A DNA stretch of 64,000 nucleotides from Polyangium sp. y55x31 (GTDB lineage: Bacteria; Myxococcota_A; Polyangia; Polyangiales; Polyangiaceae): positions 186,001 through 250,000 of the forward strand of contig NZ_JARZHG010000006.1 of NCBI RefSeq assembly GCF_029946505.1. The letters run 5' to 3'. Every line of letters starts with the position of its first letter. Position 1 is the stretch's first letter. Shown piece after piece: positions 37,253-48,064 of this stretch. The position numbers were made by a program, and so were the translations under genes. The notes beneath the pieces were generated by a model. The model was not told the DNA's origin. It saw only the letters and a list, made by a program, of their open reading frames with translations, and did no database searches.

Positions 37253-38422
37253 GTGTCTCATCGCATTCGCGCGCTCGCGAGCGGCGTCGCGTCGCTCGCC
37301 ATGGCCTCTTTCTTCGCGCTCCCCGCCGCCCGCGCCGAGGCGCCCGCGAAGAGCGACAAATTCCAATTCCACGCCTCGCTCGCGGACGGGCTCGGCTTCC
37401 GCACCGAGCAGGACAAATTCGCCCTCGACGCGGGCGTGCTCAGCCAGACGCGCTTCGACCTCGTCTCGAACAGCGACGGGCTCGCGACCGATGGATTCAA
37501 CGTCGCCGTCGTACGCCCGTACATCCGGGCCCGTGCATTTCACGATCAGATCCGCTTCTTCGTCCAGCCCGAGCTCGCGACGGCCACGCCGAAGCTGCTC
37601 GACCTCGAAATCACGTGGCAGCCGATGCCGGAGCTCGGGATCAAGGTGGGCCAGTTCCTGACGCCGTTCAGCCGCGCGTTCCTCACGCCCGTGCCGGTCC
37701 TCCAGTTCCCCGATTTTTCGCGCGTAAACGAGAGATTCCGGGCGTCGCGCGACACCGGCATGATGCTCTTCGGCTCGACCGGCAAGGGGCGCCTCGAGTA
37801 TTACGCGGGCGCCTTCAATGGAAACGGCATCGACAAGGGCGGCAACGACGATACGTCCGTGATGGGCATCGGCCGCCTCGCGGTGAGCCCGGTGCGGGCC
37901 ATGCCGTACGACGAGACGCCTTCCTTGCGCGGCGCCGTTCCTTTCGGGATCTCCATCGGCGTCAATGGCATCGCCGATCGCGCGCACCCCACGAAACAGC
38001 AGACGGACCCCGCGACGGGCCAGCAGACCACCGTGGCCTTGCCCGCCGAGACGCGCCTCACCGCGGGCGCCGACCTGTACATCGCCTGGGATCGGTTCAC
38101 GTTCCTCGCCGAGGCGTTTGCAAGGCAGGTGCAGCCCGACGAGGGCAAGCGGATCCAGGGATTCGGTGGATATGCGCAGGCGGGGTATTTCGTGGTGCCG
38201 AAGCGCTTCGAGATCGCGGCGCGCGCGGGCGTGATGGATCCGGACTCGACGAAGGCGGACACCGAGCGGAGCGTCGAGGGCCTGCTCAATGGGTACGTCG
38301 TGGGCAACCACCTCAAGATGGGCTTGCGTTACATGTGGCTGCGCACCGACGCGAAGACGGCCGACGGGTATGCAGCCGGCACGAACCACAAGCTGACCTT
38401 TCAGGTGCAGCTCTGGATTTAG
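37253..38422 (+). CDS. Phosphate-selective porin O/P (OprP) family protein
   Basis: 389 residues with a Sec signal peptide (to about residue 28, LPAARA). The barrel resembles the OprO/OprP family: VVRPYIRARAFHDQIRFFVQPEL, ITWQPMPELGIKVGQFLTPFSR, RDTGMMLFG, and a C-terminal KLTFQVQLWI ending in an aromatic-flanked strand. Family members form anion-selective outer-membrane channels. Here, after the carbon-pump block, it could admit bicarbonate or phosphate; no copy of the ECF element was found in front of it. GTG start with GGAGG four bases upstream. Confidence 0.83.
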   Translation: MSHRIRALASGVASLAMASFFALPAARAEAPAKSDKFQFHASLADGLGFRTEQDKFALDAGVLSQTRFDLVSNSDGLATDGFNVAVVRPYIRARAFHDQIRFFVQPELATATPKLLDLEITWQPMPELGIKVGQFLTPFSRAFLTPVPVLQFPDFSRVNERFRASRDTGMMLFGSTGKGRLEYYAGAFNGNGIDKGGNDDTSVMGIGRLAVSPVRAMPYDETPSLRGAVPFGISIGVNGIADRAHPTKQQTDPATGQQTTVALPAETRLTAGADLYIAWDRFTFLAEAFARQVQPDEGKRIQGFGGYAQAGYFVVPKRFEIAARAGVMDPDSTKADTERSVEGLLNGYVVGNHLKMGLRYMWLRTDAKTADGYAAGTNHKLTFQVQLWI

Positions 38423-38501
38423 CCTGGAAGGCTCGGCACGCGGCCGGCGTCGCCTCGAACGGAGGTGGCGCCGGCTGCTCCCAGCAAGATTTTGACTGTA
38501 G

Positions 38502-38530
38502 TTGAAAACGATTTTCACTTTCGTTTTCAA
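38502..38530 (+). promoter_or_regulatory. Fur-box-like palindrome
   Basis: TTGAAAACGA and TCGTTTTCAA form a 10-bp perfect inverted repeat with nine bases between; inside it TGAAAACGATTTTCA (38503-38517) is a 6-3-6 palindrome. This AT-rich element stands out from its surroundings and lies 90 bases before a siderophore-interacting protein gene, where a Fur-type iron repressor site is expected. Confidence 0.65.
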
Positions 38531-38620
38531 GGGCGTCGGGTAGAGTTCATTCCTACCCCGACAGGAGATCCTGAGGAGCGACGGGGGAGGTCGATTCTTC
38601 GCACAGGAGGTCCTACGCCC

Positions 38621-39319
38621 ATGCCCGAGATGCCTGCGTTTCTCGCCAACGTCCTGGAACCTCGCTTCGGCCGCCGCGCCGAGGTGACGGGGGTGGTGGA
38701 CCTCGCGCCGAAGCTCCGCAAGGTGCGCTTCGAGGGCGAGGCGCTGCGAGGTGTCCCCTTCAAAGCCGGCCACGAGGTGGAGTTCCGCGTGAGCGATCGG
38801 GCGTTCCGGCATTACACGCCCTCCGCGTACGACGCGCGCGCGGGCGCCATGGAGGTCGTGTTTTTCCTGCACGGGCAAGGCCCTGGCTCGCACTGGGCGG
38901 CGAATCTGCGCCGCGGACAAACCACGAACGTGCTCGGGCCCGGCGGGAATCTCGTCTTGCGGGACGCTTCCAAGCACGTGCTGCTCGGCGACGAGACCGC
39001 GCTCGGGCTCTTCGCGTGCTTCGCGCGCGCGGCCCCGGGGCAATGCATCGGCGCGGTTGAAGTGGGTCGCGGAGGAGGTGGCTGGCCCGCGCTCGTGGGT
39101 CTCGATCTCTCCGCCGCAGAAAGGACGGGGGATCGAGGCGACGCGCTCTTGCAATGGCTCGACGCGAACGAGCCGGCGCTGAGCGCGGACATTTGCTTTT
39201 ACCTGGCAGGGCACACGGGCTCGCTCATCCAGATACGCGAGCGGCTGCTGCGACGAGGGTGGCCGCGTCGCAGCATTCGAACGAAGGCCTACTGGGCGGA
39301 CGGGAAGCGGGGTCTGTAG
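38621..39319 (+). CDS. Siderophore-interacting protein (ferric-siderophore reductase, SIP family)
   Basis: 232 residues. FAD-binding part with the RHYTPSAYD motif (family RxYTxR) around residue 65, a GPGSHWAANLRRG loop, then a SIP C-terminal domain with LLGDETALGLFACFA and the terminal YWADGKRGL (family YWR.G). Reduces the iron of imported ferric siderophores in the cytosol using NAD(P)H. ATG 38621 has AGGAGG about ten bases upstream. Smaller than E. coli ViuB-type proteins (about 255). The Fur-box-like palindrome upstream implies induction by iron limitation. Confidence 0.85.
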   Translation: MPEMPAFLANVLEPRFGRRAEVTGVVDLAPKLRKVRFEGEALRGVPFKAGHEVEFRVSDRAFRHYTPSAYDARAGAMEVVFFLHGQGPGSHWAANLRRGQTTNVLGPGGNLVLRDASKHVLLGDETALGLFACFARAAPGQCIGAVEVGRGGGGWPALVGLDLSAAERTGDRGDALLQWLDANEPALSADICFYLAGHTGSLIQIRERLLRRGWPRRSIRTKAYWADGKRGL

Positions 39320-39339
39320 ACGCGGACGTCCGCGAGGGA

Positions 39340-41804
39340 CTATTCGAAGAAGTTCGTGTAGATGTCGGCGTTCGCGCCGTTCGCGCCGGCCGTGGTCCGG
39401 TTGTCGGTCCAGATCGTGATGGCCCGGGCGCCGGCCGCGTTCGTCACGACGAACGGGCTGCGAGAATCGGCGGTGCCCGCCGGCGAGGGGGCGCCCGCCG
39501 TGCCGACGTCCATGCGCAGGTCGATCGGCTGGAACGTCGCGCCGTCGTCGAAGGAGTGGTTCGCGAAGATGTCGCGCTGGCCGCTCCGCGCGTCCTCCCA
39601 CGTGACGAAAACGAGGCTCGCCCCGCCGAGCGCGACGCGCGGGCGGGTCGAGGCGCTCGTGCCCGCGACGGTGCCGAGATCCGCGCGCGCCGAGGTCGGC
39701 TGCCAGGTGACGCCGCCGTTCATCGAATGGTTCAAGCGAATGTCGGGCAAGCCGCTCCGCGTGTCCTCCCACGCAATGACGACGCGCCCGCCGGCCGAGG
39801 CCATCGACGGCGAGGATGCGTCGGCAAACGTGGAGTCGACGTTCACGACCGCCCCGTCGGCCTGGAACGTCATGCCCGAATTGTTGCTGCGATTCTGGCG
39901 GATGACCTTCTTCGCGCCGCGCAGGTCGGTCCAGGCGACGTACACGTTCGTCCCTCCGGAATCGGCGGCGACCGTGATCTGCTCGGCCGGATTGCCGCCG
40001 GAGAGCGCGACGTTCGTGCCGAGCGTGCCCGCCTCGGCGTCGTACACCGCGCCGTAGACCTCGGCCTTGCCATTACGCGCGTCGCGCCACGCGATGAACA
40101 CCTTGCCATTGTCGTCGGTGGCGATCGCGGGGAGCTCGGCCTTGCCCTGGACCGAATTGACGCGGAGGTCCGTGGCGAGCCACGACGAACCGCCGTTCGT
40201 CGAGCGCTGGAGGAAGACGTCCGTCGTGACGTTCGAGCCGGTGCCGCTCAGGCTCTGCCAGACCACGACGAGCGTGTCCTGCGCGCCTGCCTTGGCCACG
40301 ACGCCACGCACGAGGAAGGCGTCGGCCGTGCCCGCGTCCTTGTCGACGCGCGAGGGGACCGAGTACGTATTGTAAGGCGCGGGGGCCGAGGCGATGTACA
40401 CGTCGCGGTGCGCGGCGACGGGGAATTGCGCGAGCGCCACGTAGGCGCGCGTGGGCGAGAGGAAAGCCCAGGGCTCGACCTGCGTGAGCGTGCCGCCCGC
40501 GACCTGGACGTCGGCCGCGAGCCACGTGGTGCCGCCGTTGGTCGAGACGTTCGCGCGGATGTCGGCATTGCCCGAGCGACGATCGAGGTACGCCGCGATC
40601 ACCACGTCGCCGCGCGACGCGACCGAGAGCTGCGTGCTCGGCGCCGCCCCGACGGCCGAGCCGAGATCGAGCCGCGTGTCCGTCGATTTCGCCACGGGGC
40701 ACGCCTCGTCCGCGCCGCCCGTGCAATCGTTGTCGAGGCCGTCGCAAAGCTCCGTCTCGGGGCCGACGGCGCCGATGCAAGCGAGCATGCCGCCCTGGCA
40801 AGCCTGCGCGCCGAGCGAGCATTCGCCCACGTCGGATTCGCCGCACGGAGCGCCGACGCCTGGGAGCGTGCCGTCGTCGATGAGCCCGTTGCAATCGTTG
40901 TCGGCGCCGTCGCACGTCTCCATGCCCGAGGGCGTGCAGGCGTACTCGCAGCCGTTCGCCTCGATGCCGTCGATATTGTAATGCCCGGGCAAACAGGGGC
41001 CGAACGCGCAGACGCCCGCGTTGCAGGTGCCGACGGAGTTCGGGTAGAGCGCGCTGCAGTTCGTCCCGCAGGTGCCGCAGTTCGCCGGGTCCGTCTGGAC
41101 GTCGAAGCCCTCGTCGACCGTGGCGTCGCAATCGTTGTCCGCGTAATCGCAGAGCTCGACGCCGCCGTTCGTCTCGGTGCACGCGTACTCGCAGCCGTCG
41201 CCGAGCTCACCATTGACGTCGTGGTAGCCGACGAGGCACTCGGCGAGCTGGCACATGCCCCCGACGCAGGAGGGCGAGGCGTTCGCATACGCGCAGACCG
41301 CATTGCAGGCGCCGCAGTTGAAGGGGTCGCCCTGCAGATCGGTGAGCTCGTCGATCGCGCCGTTGCAGTCGTTGTCGATCGTGTCGCAGATCTCGTCGCC
41401 GTTGTTCGAGACCGAGCACTTGTATTCGCAGCCGTTCGCGACCTGGTTGTCGAGATCGACGAAGCCCGAGGCGCACGTGTCGACCACGCAGAAGCCGGCC
41501 TCGCACGTGGAGAACGCGTTCGGCAGGTTGCAGACGACGCCGCAAGCGCCGCAGTTCTGCGGATCCGTGAGCACGTCGGCATTGCAGCCGCCTGTGCCGC
41601 CCGAGCCGACGATGATGAGGCCACCCTCACCGCCGTCACCGCCGATGCCGCCCGTGCCGCCCGCGCCGCCGGACGCGCCCGAGCCGCTGCCCGAGGGCGT
41701 GGCATTGCAATCCCAGCAAAAGGCCTCGGTCGTGCAGCCGCTCGTGAACACGAGCGAGGCGAGCGAGAGGCCGAGGATGGATGCGCCGTAGACGACAGAC
41801 CTTT

Positions 41805-41808
<4 letters not shown>
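39340..41808 (-). CDS. MopE-repeat lipoprotein with sialidase-like repeats
   Basis: 822 residues. Leader ends in FTSGC (lipoprotein Cys about 25), then CWDCNA and a Gly/Ser/Thr linker. Residues 70-365 contain Cys-rich modules: NCGACG-type repeats (PQNCGACGVVC, FNCGACNAVC, ANCGTCGTNC) alternating with MopE modules of the form ELCDxxDNDCNGxxD. Residues 375-815 carry repeated VFVTWEDARSGQRDIFxxxSxDxGxTF units, typical of sialidase/BNR beta-propellers. Likely a surface binding protein, possibly calcium- or copper-binding through the Asp/Cys modules. GTG start with GGAGGAG; it overlaps the upstream gene by four bases (GTGA). Confidence 0.83.
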
Positions 41809-43703
<1,895 letters not shown>

Positions 43704-43745
43704 GATGCAACGATAAGCGAACGGCCGCTCCACCCACAAGAGGGA

Positions 43746-46700
43746 TCAAGGGGCGCGGCGAAGTTCCACGAGCCGATCCTTGAAGCGTCGCGGCAAGAGG
43801 GGGTTCGTCACGATCGCCTTGTCGAGCCATTCCACGGCGAGCCGCGTGTCCTCGGCGCGGTCGGCGTCCTTGCCGGCGCGAGCGCGCTGCGCGAGGAGGA
43901 CGCCCTTGGCAGCCATGGCGAGGGCCCATTTCGGGTTGTGCCGGAGCGCCTCGTCCGCGGCAGCGAGGCCTTCCGCGACGCGTTTTTCACGCGACGCGTC
44001 GTCGCCCGTGCGCGTTTCGGCGCGGAGCGCGAGGAGCTCGGCGAGCGCGGCGTGGAGCGGGGCGTGGCGGGGATGAATGCGCAATCCCTCCCGGAGGACA
44101 CGTTCGGCCTCGTCGAGCAGGGCCGAGGCGTCCTCGCCGCGCAGCGCCGCGCGCCGGGCCATGGTCATCGTGAGCAGGCCGAGCTCGAGGCGAATGGCAG
44201 GCTCCCGCGCGTCGAGCTCGGCGGCGCGACGGAGCTCGGCGCGGGCCTCGTCGAGGGCCTTTTGCGGATCGGCATTCGTCCGCAGGAGGTAGAGCGCGCG
44301 TACGTGCTTCGCGGCGCCCATGCCGAAATGGGTATCGGCCTCGTCTTGGTTGAGATCGAGCGAGGCCTGGAAGCTCGCCTCGACGCGGTCGAGCGTCGGG
44401 GTGGGATCGGCGCCGGTGGCCTCCTCGTATTGCGCGGCGACGAGCTCGGCCCAGCCGCGGTTGTTCAGCATGGGGAGCCATTTCGGATTGATCTCCGCCC
44501 CGCGCGCGCAAGCCTCGACCGCGCGCCGCACGGACGGGCGCGGGTCCTCGCCGATCGAAAGCTCGTAGCTCGCGCGGATCGAGAGGACGAACGCGATGTT
44601 CGAGAAGGCAGAGCTATACGCCGGGTCCTCTTTCCCCGCCCGCTCGAACCGCGCGACGGACTCTTCGATCGTCTTGCGAGGATCGACCCCGCGATCGGCC
44701 TCGTATTCCGCGCGGCCCTGGAGGGCGAGGCCTGCGTCGTTCCAGGCCCAGGCGAAGCTCGGCTGAATGCGGTTCGCCTCGTCGAAGCTCTTCATGGCGC
44801 GCTCGAGCGAAGGCACGGGGTCGAGCCCGATCTTGCGCTCGTACTTCGCGATGTAGACGTGGGCGATCCCGACGCCGTCCATCGAAATGGCGTCGCCGGG
44901 CGCGATCGCAATGGCCGAGAGCCCGCTCTCGATGGCCTTTTCGAGCGTCGGGCGAGGGTCTTCGCCGCTGCGCAGTTGATGGTCGCCGACGTGGTAATAG
45001 GCGCGCCCCTGCTTGCTGAAGGCATTGGCGCTCTGCGGATTCACGGTGAGCGCGTTCTTGCACGCGGCGAGCGCGGATTCGAACGCGACGCGATCGTTGC
45101 GCCCTTCCCATTTGTCGAGGCCGAGGATCTGGATCCAGGATTCGGCCAGCGCCTCGTGCACGGCCGCGTCGCTGCGGGCCATTTCGGATGCCGCTCGATA
45201 CGCCTCGATCGCCATGCCGAAGAGGCGACGCCCCTCGTCCTGCCGCCCGCTCTCGCTCGCCGTGATGCCGGCCTCGAATCGCGCGTCCCCTTCGAGCTTC
45301 TTCGCCTCGTAAAGCCAGGGCGACTCGTCCGCCGCGAGCCGCGCCTTCGCCGCGGCGTCGTCGTAACGCTTCTCGTAAAGCGCGACGAGCCCCTCGATGT
45401 AGGCCCGCGATTCGACCTCGGTCCCGCCGCTCTCGCGGAGGTGCGCGAGCGCGGGATCACGGAAGCTCGCCTCGGCCTTCCGGATCGCGGCCTCGCGCGC
45501 CGCCGGATCCTCGATGCGGCGCGCGCCGTCGAGCGCCTCCTGATAACGACCGCCGAGCGCGAGGCCGAGCGCATAATGCACCTCGGGCTTCGTGTATCCG
45601 GCCCCGAACGCTCGTTCGAGCTGGCTTTTCGCCGTCTCGTACTCGTGCAGCGCGAGGTGCCCGCGGCCGAGCGCGTAATGCCCCGGGCCCTCGCCGACGC
45701 GCCCGGCCGCCGCCATGCGCCGCTCGATCTCGGCGAGCCGGGCCCGCACGACGCGGTGCTCGCGCTCGATGTCGTGCGCGGGAAAACCGTATGCGCTGCG
45801 AAGGAACAGCTCGACGTATTTCACGTCCTCGCCGAGCTCCCGCGCGAGCCTCGCCCGCTCCGAGGCGTGCCGAGCCGCATTCACCCACATGCCCCCGAGG
45901 ACGAGCGCGACGCAAAGGCCGATGCTCGCGACGAGCACCACGGCCCGGTTTTTCCGGGCCTTCGCCCAGAGGACATACACGAGCGAGGCCCGCTTCGCCT
46001 GGATCGGCTCGCCGTCGAGGAAGCGCTGCAAATCGTCCCCGAGCGCCCGCGCCGATTCGTACCGGCGCGAAGGATCACGCTGCAGGCACGTCATCACGAT
46101 GGTCTCGAGCTCGGCGGGCACGCCCCGACGGATGCTCGCGAGCGCCGGCGCGTCTTCGAGGATCACCTTCGTCAGGATCGACATCGCGTTCGCCCCGACG
46201 AACGGCGTCCGGCCCGCGACGAGCTCGTAAAGCGTGGCGCCCAGGCTGTAGACGTCGGTGCGCCGATCGAGGAGCGTCGTGTTCCCCTCGGCCTGCTCGG
46301 GGGACATGTAGGACGGCGTGCCGACGATTGCGTTGTTGAGCGTCTCCCCGCTGCTGCTCGATACTTCGCGTGCGAGACCAAAATCGACGACGTAGGGCTT
46401 GAACGAGCCGTCCTCGGCCGTCGTCACCATGATGTTGCCGGGCTTGATGTCGCGATGGATGAGGCCGAGCCGATGCGCCTCGTGCAGCGCCGCGGCGACC
46501 TCGCGAAGGACCTTCACCTTTTGCTCGAGCGTCATCTCGTGATGCGCGCGATCGAGGGGCACGCCGTCGATGAGCTCCATCGCGATGTACGGCTCGCCGT
46601 CGGCCTCGCCGACCTCGTACACGCGACAAACGTTGTCGTGTTGCACGCGCGCCTGGGCCCGCGCCTCCGCCAGAAAGCGCCGCGTGTCGTCGGGGTCGTC

Positions 46701-46925
46701 GCTCTTCAAAAGCTTCAGCGCGACCGCGCGGCCGAGGCGCGGATCCCAGCCGCGATAGACGGTCCCCATCGCGCCTTCGCCGATGAGGCGGAGATCTTCG
46801 TATCGCTCCCGCAGCGCAGCGGGCGGAACGCGGTCCTCACCGCTGCCCCCACCGAGACGCGTGTGACTCTTCGCCGCTCCCGCGTCGAGCGTATCCGCCA
46901 TCACGTCGCTGCGCGCGAAATCCAT
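43746..46925 (-). CDS. Serine/threonine kinase with membrane helix and long TPR-like sensor region
   Basis: 1059 residues. Kinase domain (about 40-310): GEGAMGTVYRG, VALKLL, HRDIKPGNIM, DFG, MSPEQ; all catalytic residues present. One membrane helix near 330-352 (VVLVASIGLCVALVLGGMWV), then 700 residues of TPR-like repeats outside the membrane. Six consecutive repeats of about 45-47 residues share a G-x-DP-(R/T/V/Q)-(P/K)-x-L/I motif at regular spacing. Such proteins transmit an external or periplasmic protein-binding signal to the cytosol. Start 46925 or 46901, no clear ribosome site. It lies 42 bases before the MopE-type genes' promoter side on the same strand. Confidence 0.87.
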   Translation of the reverse strand: MDFARSDVMADTLDAGAAKSHTRLGGGSGEDRVPPAALRERYEDLRLIGEGAMGTVYRGWDPRLGRAVALKLLKSDDPDDTRRFLAEARAQARVQHDNVCRVYEVGEADGEPYIAMELIDGVPLDRAHHEMTLEQKVKVLREVAAALHEAHRLGLIHRDIKPGNIMVTTAEDGSFKPYVVDFGLAREVSSSSGETLNNAIVGTPSYMSPEQAEGNTTLLDRRTDVYSLGATLYELVAGRTPFVGANAMSILTKVILEDAPALASIRRGVPAELETIVMTCLQRDPSRRYESARALGDDLQRFLDGEPIQAKRASLVYVLWAKARKNRAVVLVASIGLCVALVLGGMWVNAARHASERARLARELGEDVKYVELFLRSAYGFPAHDIEREHRVVRARLAEIERRMAAAGRVGEGPGHYALGRGHLALHEYETAKSQLERAFGAGYTKPEVHYALGLALGGRYQEALDGARRIEDPAAREAAIRKAEASFRDPALAHLRESGGTEVESRAYIEGLVALYEKRYDDAAAKARLAADESPWLYEAKKLEGDARFEAGITASESGRQDEGRRLFGMAIEAYRAASEMARSDAAVHEALAESWIQILGLDKWEGRNDRVAFESALAACKNALTVNPQSANAFSKQGRAYYHVGDHQLRSGEDPRPTLEKAIESGLSAIAIAPGDAISMDGVGIAHVYIAKYERKIGLDPVPSLERAMKSFDEANRIQPSFAWAWNDAGLALQGRAEYEADRGVDPRKTIEESVARFERAGKEDPAYSSAFSNIAFVLSIRASYELSIGEDPRPSVRRAVEACARGAEINPKWLPMLNNRGWAELVAAQYEEATGADPTPTLDRVEASFQASLDLNQDEADTHFGMGAAKHVRALYLLRTNADPQKALDEARAELRRAAELDAREPAIRLELGLLTMTMARRAALRGEDASALLDEAERVLREGLRIHPRHAPLHAALAELLALRAETRTGDDASREKRVAEGLAAADEALRHNPKWALAMAAKGVLLAQRARAGKDADRAEDTRLAVEWLDKAIVTNPLLPRRFKDRLVELRRAP

Positions 46926-46988
46926 ACTTCGAAACGTCTATCACGGCCGCTCGCGCGGCTGCCATGCACCTCGGAGAGTCATTGCGTA

Positions 46989-47020
46989 AGCGAACGCCCG
47001 TCCGGTGTCGGGCGTTCGCT
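46989..47020 (-). terminator. Hairpin terminator after the 47820 gene
   Basis: A perfect 12-bp stem (AGCGAACGCCCG / CGGGCGTTCGCT) with an eight-base loop, 17 bases after the lipoprotein stop. The following TTACG gives only a weak T-run, so termination strength is uncertain. Confidence 0.55.
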
Positions 47021-47037
47021 CCGCGAGAATGGATTCC

Positions 47038-47820
47038 CTACCGATAGACGGTGATCACGTTGTCGAAATCACCGCAGGACTTCCAGCCGGCGGACGGGTC
47101 GTCGCCGTCGACCGCCACGCAGTTGCCGGCGCAGGTTCCGTCCCCGGAGAATGGATTCGTGTATTGCTTCGCCCCAGACGAACCAATGCGCCCCTCGACC
47201 GGCGACGTCAGGGCGCCCGCGCTGTTGCAATAATAGAACTCCGGCGGGCTCTTGAAGATGTTGCCGAAGAACGCGCCCTCCTGCGTGGGATACGTCGGGT
47301 TCGTGTCCGGGCCGATGCTGGGGAACTCGGCCGCGTTTGCGACGAGGTAGATGGGGATGTGCTCGCCGGTCGTGTTGAGGTGCGCGCCGAGGCACGCGGT
47401 CATCCGCTCCTGGCAATCGTCGTTGCACGCGCCGTCCTCCCACTCCGGGGCGACGCCGAGCAGGCCGCCGTAGGTGTGCTCCGTGAGCGTCTCGTCGTGC
47501 TTCTTGATCGAGCGGCCCGCCGGGAGCGCGCACTTGACGATGTACTCGACGGTCTTGCGGCCCTGCGCCGAAGCCATGAGGCCATTGCCGCTGCTCAGGC
47601 CATTGCCGCTGCTCAGGCCATTGCCGCTGCTCAGGCCGTTCCCGCTGCTCAGGCCGTTCCCGCTGCTCAGGCCATTCACAGCCGCGAATCCGTTCGTGCT
47701 GCCGACCGCCTGCTCCGTCGCCGCGACTTCAGCTTCGTCCCAGGCATCCACCTCGAAACCGCCGCACCCGGTGAGCGACACGAGGATTGCTGCGTACCCT
47801 GCGATATGACACGGCTTCAT
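47038..47820 (-). CDS. Lipoprotein with NGLSSG hexapeptide repeats
   Basis: 260 residues. Leader with lipobox LTGCGG (Cys18), an acidic segment, then five or six copies of NGLSSG (about residues 47-82) encoded by an 18-bp tandem repeat. The C-terminal domain (about 90-260) has eight cysteines (CALPAG, ACNDDCQERMTACLG, YYCNS, TCAGNCVAVD, SCGDF) and no recognised fold; it is likely disulphide-stabilised and extracytoplasmic. ATG 47820 has GGGAG seven bases upstream and is preferred over a start six bases earlier. Preceded by a good promoter and followed by a hairpin, so a monocistronic gene. Confidence 0.75.
   Translation of the reverse strand: MKPCHIAGYAAILVSLTGCGGFEVDAWDEAEVAATEQAVGSTNGFAAVNGLSSGNGLSSGNGLSSGNGLSSGNGLSSGNGLMASAQGRKTVEYIVKCALPAGRSIKKHDETLTEHTYGGLLGVAPEWEDGACNDDCQERMTACLGAHLNTTGEHIPIYLVANAAEFPSIGPDTNPTYPTQEGAFFGNIFKSPPEFYYCNSAGALTSPVEGRIGSSGAKQYTNPFSGDGTCAGNCVAVDGDDPSAGWKSCGDFDNVITVYR
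47581..47670. repeat. Five 18-bp tandem repeats (coding)
   Basis: GCCATTGCCGCTGCTCAG repeats five times head to tail, the last two copies having GCCGTTCCC in place of GCCATTGCC; a partial sixth copy (GCCATT) follows. It encodes NGLSSG on the minus strand. The near identity of copies at the DNA level suggests recent slippage or unequal crossing-over. Confidence 0.9.
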
Positions 47821-47864
47821 AAGCATCTCCCAGCGTCAACGAGCAAAGATCGCCACCATGTTTC

Positions 47865-47894
47865 AGGATAGCGAAAACCTTCAAGTCTTGTCAA
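47865..47894 (-). promoter_or_regulatory. Promoter of the NGLSSG lipoprotein
   Basis: On the minus strand TTGACA (47889-47894), 18 bases, TATCCT (47865-47870), 45 bases before the start codon, in the most AT-rich stretch of the region. Confidence 0.62.
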
Positions 47895-48064
47895 TGACTC
47901 ATTAACGCCTTCTGCCGAAACAGGAGGATGAAACGAATCCAGTATCAACGGTTCGCCGCGCCGGGCGCACGGGCCGAGAGTCGGCGACGCGCCCTCGGTG
48001 CGCCGCTGTAGGGCCGGAGTTGAGGCCATAAGGCCTCACCCGATGCTTGCTGTTCCTCGAACCG

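Noticed and set aside
47581-47670. Tandem repeats as a CRISPR array
   Set aside because: The 18-bp units are contiguous without spacers and are in frame inside a coding sequence.
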